Below are positions 8,155-18,500 of a stretch of 64,000 bases of DNA, in pieces. Below the pieces are notes generated by a model. The model searched no databases. It worked only from the letters and a program-made list of their open reading frames with translations, and was not told the DNA's origin. A program made the translations under genes and the position numbers. Position 1 is the first letter of the stretch. Each line of letters starts with the position of its first letter. This DNA comes from Macrolepiota albuminosa. Taxonomy: Eukaryota; Basidiomycota; Agaricomycetes; Agaricales; Agaricaceae. The stretch covers positions 2,712,947-2,776,946 of the forward strand of contig JAMWFC010000049.1 of the NCBI GenBank assembly GCA_027475525.1, written 5' to 3'.

Positions 8155-11100
8155 ACCCGGAAGACGCCCTAAATCGCGGAATCGACCCCGACGTCTTCTC
8201 CGCCCCGGTCTCACATCTTCGCTCTACGACACTCATACAGGACACCCTCACGGCTTATCTACCCTCCCACTCTTCGCACTCCCTCCTCCTCAAAACCCGC
8301 CTCACCCCCTCCAGAACTCCCCTCAACACCCTCATCGACAGTGGCGCCACCGACAACTTCATCGATGAAGCATGGTCTACCCTTGCCCCGGAACCCGCCC
8401 AGCGACTCCCGGTCCCGGTACGGCTCTGCCTCTTCGACGGAGACGCCTCTACGGCAGGGGACATCACCCACTTCGTGCGTATGCCCGTCACTTTCGCCAA
8501 CGGACAGACTCACACCCCCCGGATGTTGGTGACCAAACTTCACCCTTCCGCACCCCTGGTCCTAGGGCTCCCGTGGCTCTGAGACACTAACCCCCGCATC
8601 GATTGGCGACACCTCACCCTTCGCCTGACCCGGGACCCGACCCCCGACGACCAGCAACTCCCCTTCGACATCCCCCACTCCTCAAATCCAACCCCGAAGG
8701 ACCCCCCGGACGAGCCCCCACCACCCCCCGGACTCCAGTCTCGTTCGTCCCGATCCTTCGTCATCAATGCCAGGTTGGACGGCGCCCCAGGACCGATATC
8801 GGCCCTTATCGACAGCGGAGCCACCGGGGTTTTCATCAGCGACGCCCTCGACCTCCCCCACGACTCCCTCGACCAGCCCCTCCACCTGCAACGCCTCGAC
8901 GGCACCCCCTCCTCCTCCGGCCCCATCCAAAGGTCTCACTCGGGACGCGTGACCCTGGACAACAACTACGAGTTCACTTCCGACTTCCTGGTCACGCGAC
9001 TTTACGAATCGACCCCGATGGTGCTGGGACTACCCTGGCTGCACGACACGAACCCCGACATCGATTGGAGGATGCTCACCATGACCTTCCCGGGACCCAA
9101 AGACCACCCCTCAACCGCCGTGCACCTCCGGGCCCTAGGGAATGACCCGACGCCCGACACCCCTGGGACGATCGATGCGCCCCCGATGCATGCACCTCCC
9201 ACGCCCGTCCGAGACCGCAAGGCCCCTGGTCGACCCCCAAACATTCCTCGGAACAAGTACAAAGGGCCGAACTACCCCTGCCGGTCTCAGACACGCGTCA
9301 CACCCGCTCCGGCCGATGCTTCCGCAACCCCGATCGACCCGAGCGCACTCGACATTAGGATCATTGGGGCCGCCCCCTTCGCCCGCCTCATGAGGGATGG
9401 AACTCCCACGTTTCAGCTGCACACCTCGCCTTCTCTCCCGGAAGAACACCTACGAGGGGACGCCATTCCCCCGGAACCAAAGACCAAGGAGCAGATCCTC
9501 CGAGAAGTAGTTCCCCCGGAATATCACGAGTTCGCTGACGTATTCTCCAAAGGAGACGCCAAGGAGATCCCTCCTCACCGCCCCTATGATCACACCATCG
9601 ACCTCGAGGAAGGAGCCACCCCCCCTTTTGGCAAGGTCTACAACATGTCGGAGGTCGAACTCTGGGCTCTCAAGGACTACCTCGACGAAATGCTCGGTAA
9701 GGGATTCATCCGACCCTCCGCCTCCGCTGCCGGGGCCCCAGTTCTATTCGCCAAGAAGAAGGACGGCTCGCTCCAGCTCTGTGTCGACTACCGGGGACTC
9801 AATAAGATCACCAAGAAGAACCGCTACCCGCTCCCGCTCATTGGCGATCTGGTCGATCGACTCCGCAGTGCCAAGGTTTATACGAAGATCGACCTCCGCT
9901 CCGGTTACAACAACGTCCGCATCGCCCCGGGACACGAGTGGAAAACCGCGTTCCGCACGCGGTATGGTCTGTTTGAGTATCTTGTGATGCCTTTCGGAAT
10001 GACTAACTCCCCCGCCACGTTCCAATACTTCATGAACGACATCTTCCACGACATGAGCGACGTCTTTGTGATTGTCTACCTGGACGACATCCTCATTTAT
10101 TCCGACTCACCGGAGGATCACCAGAAGCATGTCCGGCAAGTCCTCGAACGCCTCCGGGAGCACAACCTCCACGCCAAGCCTGAGAAGTGTTCATTCCATA
10201 CGGAAGAGGTTGAGTATCTTGGCGTCATCGTATCCCCAAACGGCGTTCACATGGACCCCCACAAGGTTGAGGCCATCGTCAACTGGCCGCAGCCCTGGAA
10301 CGTCAAGGAAGTACAATCTTTCCTGGGTTTCGCTAACTTCTACCGGAGGTTCATAGATAACTACTCCGGTATCACGAAACCCCTCAACCGGCTCACATGC
10401 AAGGACGTCGCCTGGAACTGGGACAGTAAGTGCCAGAGTGTCTTTAATCTGCTCAAGGAGGCTTTCACAACCACCCCCATACTCCGGCACTACGACCCGA
10501 CCCTCCCGATTATCCTGGAATGCGACGCCTCCGACTACGCCATCACCAGGATTCTCTCGCAGATGGAACCTGACGGAGGGGAGCCCTGGCCAGTTGCCTT
10601 CTACACCCGGTCCATGATTGACGCCGAGCTCAACTACGACATCTACGACAAGGAACTCCTCGCCATCGTCGAAGCCTTCAAGCAATGGCGAGCCTACCTC
10701 GAGGGAGCCCGGCACCGGATTCAGGTCTACTCGGATCACAACAACCTGCAGTACTTCACCATGACCAAACAGCTTAGTCGATGGCAGGCCCGATGGTCCG
10801 AGGTGCTCTCGGAATACGACTTCACGATCCAGTACCGCCCGGGACGACTCGGAGCTAAACCCGACGCCCTCACCCGTTGACCGGATGTCTATCCCAAGAA
10901 GTCGTTTGAGGCGGAACGCAATGCGTTCAATCATCACGTGGTGATCCCTCCCAAACATTTGAATGCCGTACTGATCTTAAACGACGAAGGAACCCTGAAC
11001 CAGATCCGCTGCGCTCCCCGAGACAAGTACTTCACCGATCACGACTCCCGAAACTCTTCCGACGAAACCGACCGGGACCCCGCCTTCTCCTTGTCCCCCG

Positions 11101-12461
11101 ACAAAAAACTCCTCCTCCGGGACGGCCGCATCTACGTCCTGGATCACGCCCGACTCCGCTACAATGTCCTCCGTCAACACCACGATCATAAGCTCCGGGG
11201 ACACCCTGGGATACATAAGACTCTCCAGCTGATCTCCCGGACTTACTTTTGGCCAGGGTTGAAGAAGGACGTGACCCGCTACATTCAATCATGTGAACCC
11301 TGCCTCCGGGCCAAGGTCCCCCGACACCGACCATACGGACTCCTGAAACCCCTGCCAGTCGGACGACGCCCCTGGTCCTCCATATCCCTGGACCACATCG
11401 TCGAACTCCCGGAGTCTGAAGGGTTCGATGCCATTCTCGTCGTTGTGTGCAGGCTAACCAAACAGGGCATCTTCCTACCCTGCCACACCACGGACACCGC
11501 CCCGGACTTCGCCCGGCTGTTCCTTGAGCACGTCTTTGCCAAACATGGACTCCCGGACGACATCGTCTCCGACCGTGGCCCTCTCTTCGTGTCCAAGTTC
11601 TGGACTTCCCTGTGTAAGGCACTTGAAGTAAAGACTAACCTCTCTACCGCCTACCACCCCAAAACCGACGGCCAAACCAAAAGGGTCAACCAGTCTCTCG
11701 AGCAGTACTTCTGACTGTACGTCAACTACTTACAGGACGACTGGCGCGCCGAGCTCCCCCTGGCCGAGTTCACCTACAACAACACGCCGCACTCTGCCAC
11801 CGGGGTATCCCCCTTCTTTGCCAACAAGGGATACCACCCTCGACTGACACTCTCGCTCCGGGACATCCCATCGCACGCCGCTCATGAGGTCGCCCGGGAT
11901 CTCCAATCTCTTCACGAGTTTCTCCAGGAAGAGATCGACACCGCGAACCAGGCCTACGTGAAACACGCTGACCGGAAACGGGAAGACACCCCCGACTGGA
12001 CCCCCGGGACAAAGGTATGGTTAGATCGACGACACCTCTGCACCCGCCGGCCCTCCCCAAAACTCGATCACAAGCGTCTCGGCCCGTTCAAAATATTGAA
12101 GAAGGTCTCATCCCACGCCTACAAGATCGAGCTTCCCCTGGGACTAAAAGGTCTGCACCCGGTTTTCCACGTCCGCCTCCTGGAGCGACACCCCCTGGAT
12201 CCCTTCCCTGGACGACGACCCAAACCTCCTCCCCCGGTCGAGGTCGAGGACGAGTACCACTACAAGGTTGAGGACATCCTCGACTCCCGGAACATCCGTG
12301 GACGACCCCACTTCCTCATACGATGGAAGGGATACGGCCCGGAGGACGACACCTGGGAACCACGACGAAACCTCGAAGGCGCCCTCGACAAACTCCGGAA
12401 CTTTCAGCAGCGACACCCGGGAGACGACCCCTCCGGGCGCAGGACTCACAGACGGCAGTAG
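8040..12461 (+). pseudogene. pol: Pol of element B: two proteases, RT, RNase H, integrase, chromodomain
   Basis: One frame from the overlap with Gag to TAG 12459-12461, broken by TGA at 8580, 10878 and 11712. Two retropepsin-like units stand in tandem, with [12 protein letters not shown] near 8330 and [12 protein letters not shown] near 8808. Each ends with LVLGLPWL or MVLGLPWL and DTNP-IDWR. The RT follows with YLDD at 10077-10088, then RNase H ([21 protein letters not shown]). The integrase has an HHCC-type zinc domain (HPGIHKTL...CEPCLRAK) and D,D(35)E core ([26 protein letters not shown]). The active-site segment normally reads QTERVNQ, as in B', so here Glu is Lys. The C-terminus is a chromodomain (about 12240-12400, [17 protein letters not shown]). 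Confidence 0.92.
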
Positions 12462-12736
12462 TGGGCGTAACCCCCGCCTCTGGACTCAGCAGGGATTCAA
12501 CTCCCACGAATACTTACTGCTTTTCCCTTTTTTCCAGATCTTACCTACCGTTTCGTACTTTCTTTTACAGTAGCGCCCCGGACTCTGGGCAAGGTACCCT
12601 TTCCCGTTTCCCCGCCACTTTACTTACACCGTTCTCTACGAGATTAGTCAGGTATATACATTTTTCTACTATTACAGATACTATAGGATTCGGGACCACG
12701 AAAACAGACAGTACCAAGAAACATACGAGGGGGCCC
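12462..12736. other. spacer between converging Pol and antisense genes of B
   Basis: 275 bp between the Pol stop and the stop codon of the antisense gene. It is less GC-rich than its surroundings, with T-rich stretches on the plus strand (CTTTTCCCTTTTTTCC) and no long ORF. As the 3' region of two convergent transcripts it probably carries both polyadenylation signals, but I see no single clear motif. Confidence 0.4.
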
Positions 12737-14554
12737 TTAGAGCGAGGGCCCCAAACCGCCTTCCCCGCCTTCCCCGCCCCCTCCCCTCGGCCACCCCCGG
12801 AAGTTTTCCCCCACGCCCCCCGGACCGTGCTCCCGCCACACCTCCTCGGCCAATTGATCCCAGGACGGGAGTGGCTCGCCCTCGTCCAAAACTCGCTCGA
12901 ACCATGACCCTGGGGCCGGGACACAACGGCGGTGCGCGACCACCAGCCTCCCCAACAAGTCCAGGCCCCGCTCCACCCCGGGGTCTCCTGCCTCAGACCG
13001 GAGCCCCTCTTGTAGGGACGTGAGCGCCGCGGCAGCCCCGTCTAGAAGCAGGCGATGCTCCTGAGCCCAGCCTGGAGAGGTCAGTGTCGACCCAACAGCG
13101 AGAAGAGGGAGGTGCTCACTTAGGGAGGCCATGCGCCCGATGGCCACGTCCCGGCGCAGGGCCTCAACCAACTCCGGATCCGAGGGACCCTGCGTCGGGA
13201 TCCCCACCCCCTGCTCCAGCCTGGCCCGCATAGCGTCCAGCTGGGCCTCGACTCCCCCCCGGGCCACCCTCGCCTCCTCCAGCTCCCGGCGGGCCGCCTC
13301 CCGATCCTCCTCCAGTGCCCGTTGGAGCGCTGCCTCCTCCCTCGCCGCCTCCTCACGCTCCTCCCTTTCCCGGTCGGCCTGCTCCAACCGCCCCTGCAAA
13401 GCCCTCACCTCAGCACTCAGGGGCCGCCCGGACAACGGAGAAAACGTCGCCGGGGACAGGCGCACTGAAGGGATTGGGGATGGAGACGGGGTCTCCACGG
13501 GCAGGCGCGCCCTCTTGGACGGACCCAGTGGGGGGCTGGGCGACGCCCGTCTTTTCCCTTTGTCAGGGCGCCCCCCTCGACCCCTGTGACCCCCAGGCCC
13601 GGCCCGGGCTGCCCGATGGGTAATCAGGACCACGGGCCGGGCCGGGCCCGCCACCCGGATGACCCCCTGGCCCCCCGACCCCCCGCTAGACGCCTCCGTG
13701 GACGCCGCGGGCGCCTCCCCCACCGGACCCGCCCCCTCCCCCACCGGCTCTAACCCCCCGCCCACTGGCTCCACCACCCAGTCCCGCTCCTCGACTCCCA
13801 TCCTCCGGGTGATACCCTCCAGCGGCCATCCCTGCTCCCGGGAGATGCAACGCGCCCTCCACAGCGCCGACACGGAACATCGCTCGTGGTTGAAGCGACA
13901 GGCGTTGCACACGGACATGTCCCGGCGGGACGAAGGGCTCAGGGCCTCAAACTGACAGGGGACCATTCGTCGGGCACAGTGCAAGCACTGCGCCGAAGTC
14001 AGCAAGGAAGACCAGGGCTAGAAGGCCACTTACCGGTCCGTTGCTCACACACCAGGCATGGGCGGGAAGCCCCCGGCGCCTCTCCAAAGCCTCTCCAAAC
14101 AACTCCTGCGTTACGGACGCCCACGCAACACGTCAATCCTCCGGGACCTCCGACACAGTCCCTATCGCCATTCCAGAACGATGGAAACGGGGGGCAGGCA
14201 GCCGAGGGCGGGGAGGGGGCTGCGGACGGGGTTGGCGGACCGTCATCCGCGCAAAGGTGGGCACGGGACGACTAGGGCGGGACTCCGGAGAGGCACTGGG
14301 GCCTGCATCGGTGACAGGCTCCGGGAGCCGGCTCGGACCCACCTCCGGAGCAGGGCTATTGCGTTGTTCTGTAAAAGGAAGGTCAGTAACAATAGGCAGA
14401 CGGCGCGGGGACACTCACGTTGTCGAACGAGCGCCGCCACACGCTCCCGATCGAGATGGGCACAATACCGCGCATCCCGGGCCCCCCATGCCATAAGGGG
14501 CGCGACCTCGTTAGTATCCGGGGGCGTCGGGGAATGCGTCGGTGTGCGCGACAT
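12737..14554 (-). CDS. antisense three-exon gene of element B: Zn2Cys6-like coiled-coil protein
   Basis: On the strand opposite Gag-Pol. Exons are 14554-14419, 14368-14034 and 13987-12737. The introns are 50 bp (GTGAGT...TTTTACAG) and 46 bp (GTAAGT...GGCGCAG). Splicing gives 573 residues ending at TAA. Exon 1 codes a short helical start and exon 2 a Pro/Arg-rich part. Exon 3 opens with C-x2-C-x6-C-x15-C-x2-C-x6-C (CLHC, VPC, CNAC, ERC), the spacing of fungal Zn2Cys6 clusters. A basic linker (KGKRR, PSKRAR) follows, then a strong Glu/Arg coiled coil and a conserved end (GSWFERVLDEGE). B' has the same exon lengths and phases at its first two exons. The ATG lies 125 bp inside the 3' LTR, so that LTR may drive it in reverse. 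It may be a DNA-binding or regulatory protein; function is unknown. Confidence 0.75.
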
Positions 14555-14660
14555 GGTTGGGTTGATGGTAAAAATTTTTTTTCGTTACGTGGCAGGACAG
14601 GCGCCGGATCCCACGCTCCCTGGTCCGAACCTCTGGCTACGCGCGCCTCGGAGGGTCTCG

Positions 14661-14678
14661 GCGCTGAGGGGGGGGTGA
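14661..14678 (+). promoter_or_regulatory. polypurine tract of element B
   Basis: GCGCTGAGGGGGGGGTGA directly precedes the 3' LTR. B' has the matching sequence at 45226-45242 on the other strand. Such tracts survive RNase H and prime plus-strand DNA synthesis. Confidence 0.7.
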
Positions 14679-15448
14679 TGTCACGACCCCTCCCCTCCGG
14701 AACCTCCCCGGGACATCTCCGGAGCCCCATCCGGGGACCCCTCTCATCGACCCCACAGCACGCCCCGCCCCCACAGCTGCCGACGCCGCCATCACACGCA
14801 TCAAGGACCGCTATCAGCCAGCCCCCTCCGGGACCCCTGCATCACAGACCCCAGGATCAACCGCCATCAACGATCGGATCACGTGGCTCGCATCCGGCCA
14901 TCACGCATCACGCCCCATGCATCACGACTCCCTCCGCGCCAATTGATTGCGCGATCCCGGTACACAGTTCCTGACCGCTACTCAATGACCCCTGGAACTC
15001 ATCCCAGACACCCCGGAATCCCGAGACACGATCCGTAGTACTTATAGTATAGCTCCCCGTTGTATTCGCTAGTCTTGATATTACATACTTTGCTTACTTT
15101 GGATATTGCGTGCCCTTTACTTGACTGGTACGCCTTGTTTGGTACGCTTCGACTGGCACGCCTTAGTATTCACGTGCTCTAAGCTTTGGTACGCACTTCG
15201 CGACTCTTAAGTTACTAACTTGGTCTCGTCTTAGAACCTCCGGTTCACGACTCGACCCCCTCTAACCCCAGTTACCTCCAACCCAAAACCTCCGGACTCT
15301 AGTCCCCTATCCCAGGATTACCCCTGTCCTCGTCTTGAACCCCGGAGCCCTAGCCTCGGAGTTCCAGACACCCGAGTATTCGTAGGTCAAGTCCGCATCG
15401 TAAGGGCGTTGCTTTCCCGGAAGGCCCCCGACTCAGCGGAACCTGACA
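14679..15448 (+). repeat. 3' LTR of element B
   Basis: 770 bp, closely similar to the 5' LTR. Followed by GCTGG (15449-15453), the right TSD copy, after which the element A protease frame resumes (GTGAAGGCAG). Confidence 0.95.
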
Positions 15449-15453
15449 GCTGG

Positions 15454-15542
15454 TGAAGGCAGAAAAAGTTGTGCTAAGCAACACAGATGGTCGGTTGAGG
15501 CGCTATCGCACGACTAAAAAGCGGCGTGATGAACGCAACTGA
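15454..15542 (+). pseudogene. C-terminal end of element A protease segment
   Basis: Continues the frame broken at 4631. With one TSD copy removed the codons run on without a stop to TGA at 15540-15542. This tail aligns with element C (YRTTKKR in A, HRTTEKK in C) just before the conserved stop. Confidence 0.8.
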
Positions 15543-15563
15543 CTAGATGGTCGCAGAGCGACT
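15540..15563 (+). promoter_or_regulatory. candidate programmed stop-readthrough site TGA-CTA-G (element A)
   Basis: The stop between protease and RT is TGA followed by CTAG, the context known to make UGA leaky in animals and viruses. RT follows in the same frame. A small hairpin (GTCGC-AGA-GCGAC) starts seven bases later. Element C has the same ten bases ACTGACTAGA at 42287-42296, and the proteins align on both sides of the stop. Confidence 0.6.
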
Positions 15564-18500
15564 GTACAGGAGGTGGAGGACGAACAGGTCCCACCAAAAA
15601 GCCTGCCGGCAGACTCGTCGGCTGTATTAATGTCTGAGGAAGAGTTCCAAGGAACTCTGAAGAAGGGGAAGCACCCGGATGAGCCTAAGCAGGCTGTACA
15701 ATGCAAGAATGAGCGTGGTAAACGCGTGGTGGAGTCGCTGGAATGTCAGCCGACTAGCTCTCGAGTGAAAGTTGAGGATCTCGTCAAGGACGAGGTATAT
15801 AGTACGATGGGAACTGTGGGTAGCACTAGGTCGCTAATGGATCGACCAGTGCCTCGGCCAGGAGTGCAATGGGCGTATGACCCACGAATGCCACGGGAGT
15901 GGAACGAGTTGGTAGCGTCAATGGTGACGCAGGCTATGGAAAGTGGGCAAGCGACCCAGACGGGAGAAGTGTACCATCACGCACGAGAGGACGAGATATC
16001 CGAAACATTGGATATTGTATTTGACGGATTCTCGCTGAAGGCAAGGAGTGTGCAGTCGTCGGCGAGTACAACGAGGAAACAACCGGTTGTAAGGTTGAAT
16101 CCAGGAGACATCACAGAGGAGCACGTATGTGCCTTACAGGAGCGATTTGAACCAAAGGTTCAACCGCGTATAGCACGCGTAGCCAAAGGAAAAGGCAAGG
16201 CTTTGAGCCTTACAGAGGAGGATATTCCTCGATTGCGCCAGCAATGGCAACGGGAGTTCGCTGATATTGTCAATGGAACGAAGGAGGAGCTTCCTCCGTG
16301 GCGGGAGGTTAATCATGAGATCAACCTCATTGACGATAACAAGCAGTACAAGTATCATTTGCCTCGCTGCCCGCGAGCACTTCAGGATCAACTTCGTGAA
16401 AAGACGAATAGATACATAAACGCGAAGTGGTGGGAACCACGACCAGCGGTGCAAGCTGCACCATTGCTTTGTATCCCCAAGAAGGATGGAACGTTGCGGA
16501 CGGCATTGGATGCGCAACAGCGCAATGATAATACCGTCAAGGATGTAACACCTCTTCCAGATCAGGAAGTGATACGAGAAGATGTTGCGACAGCGAAGTA
16601 TCGGTCGAAAATCGACCTCACAGACGCGTATGAACAGGTTCGCATCCGCGAAGAGGATATACCAAAGACACTGTTCTCGTCCCTGATGGGGACGTTCGTG
16701 AGTAACATCATGCAGATTGGTGATTGTAATGCACCGGCAACATTTCAGAGGTTAATGACCTCAATCTTCCGAGATGTAATCGGGAAGTTTATGCACGTCT
16801 ATTTAGACGATATATTCATATTTTCTGACTCCATTGAGGAGCATGAGCAGCACCTACGAGTCGTATTTGAACGACTACGGAAGGCCAGCCTCTATCTCAA
16901 ATGGAAGAAGTGCGAGTTGTACGCAACGAGTATAGATTGTCTCGGTCACGTCATTGACAAGAAGGGCATTCATCCTGATACGGATAAGCTCGACCGAATC
17001 CGAGAGTGGCGTACTCCACGCACATATAATGATATCCAACAATTTGTTGGACTGGTGAACTATATTGGCAATTTCTTGCCAGACATCACTGCATACACTG
17101 GGCCACTTATGGCCATGACCCAGAATGGGTCACCGTTTCATTGGAGACCGCTGCATCAGCGGTGTTTTGAGATGATTAAGCGCATATGCGCAAAAACGCC
17201 GGTCATCCGGCCAATTGACCCACGCATTGACGAGCCCATCTGGCTCATTTGCGATGCATCGAAGACTGGGGTTGGGGCCATGTTTGGCCAGGGTAAAACA
17301 TGGCAGACTTGCCGACCAGCGGGATTTATGTCCCGTAAATTCACTGCTGCTCAGCAGAATTATGCTGTGCACGAGTTAGAAACACTCGCAATACTGGAAG
17401 CCCTCCTAAAGTGGGAGGATAAACTGATGGGATATAAGATCCATATTATCACGGATCACAAAGCACTAGAGTTCTTCAAGACTCAGGTGCACCTGTCTCC
17501 GCGACAACATCGCTGGATTGACTACATGTTGCGGTACCAGTTCGACATCACCTATGTAAAGGGTGAATTGAACAAAGTGGCGGATTGCCTATCTCGATAT
17601 TTTGAGAGTGATACTCGAGATGACGTCCATGACGCGCATGACTATGTCCAGGCGGACAAACGTATTGACCCAGAGGGCGAGGATTTGCCTCTGCATCAAT
17701 TCCATGAAATCAGGGAACATAGGGTCGAGTTACACGCCATGCGAGTGCAGGAAACACGTCGCAGTAAGCGACTGCAGGAGCAGCGAGAGAGTCGCGATAT
17801 CGAAGCTCAGGTGCTAGTGGACCATGAGGCCCCTCAGCCAAGGGAAGAGACGAGGCAAGAGGTGCCTATGAGAGGTACTGATATGACGCTCCAGCAAGCG
17901 CTGGAGTCACAGGACCATACGCCTGCACCGGCCGACTTAGGCAATGTGCAATTCCGCACACGTATCCAGCAAGGATACAAGGATGATAATCTCTTCGTAG
18001 AGATTCTGAACAATATCCAAGCGCATCCGCGCTTCAGGATGGAGCAGCAGCTTGTCTACCTTACCAGACCCACGGGGTCCAAAGTCATCTGCATTCCCCG
18101 GGAGAGGTCGTTGATTACGACTATCCTGGACCAGGCCCATAGAGTAGTGGGCCACTTCGGAACTCAGAAAACGCTGGACTATGTGCGACGCTGGTACTGG
18201 TGGCCGCAAATGGCCAAAGAGACGAGCCAATTCTGCTCGACATGCGAGCTATGTCAACAGTTGAAAGTATCGACTTTGAAGCCACTGGGAAAGCTGCATT
18301 CGCTACCCATCCCGGTCAAACCTTGGGATTCGATTGGGATGGACTTTATAGGTCCGTTCCCTGAGTCGAAAGGCTTTAACTACCTGTGGGTAGTGATCTG
18401 CAGAATGACCAGTATGGTCCATCTCATTCCGGTGAGAACCACCATGACCGCGTCAGACTTGTCGTGGATCTATCTCAAGGAGATAGTACGTCTCCATGGA

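Larger units (their letters stand above)
4632..15448 (+). mobile_element. Element B: Ty3/Gypsy chromovirus with tandem proteases and an antisense gene
   Basis: LTRs at 4632-5415 (784 bp) and 14679-15448 (770 bp), starting TGTCACGACCCC and ending CCTGACA. The TSD is GCCGG/GCTGG inside the element A protease. Order: LTR, self-complementary primer site, Gag, Pol in another frame (protease, protease, RT, RNase H, integrase, chromodomain), an antisense three-exon gene, a G-run polypurine tract, LTR. Gag has two and Pol three in-frame TGA codons, so this copy is not autonomous. Base composition is GC-rich and unlike its surroundings. A closely related copy, B', sits at 44476-54820 on the other strand. 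Confidence 0.95.

Noticed and set aside
7267..8214. 315-codon antisense frame over the Gag capsid, open in both B and B' (51251-52198)
   Set aside because: It is the mirror of conserved capsid codons in GC-rich DNA with few antisense stop codons. There is no splice structure, no recognisable domain, and its codons follow the sense constraints, so it is a shadow rather than a gene.
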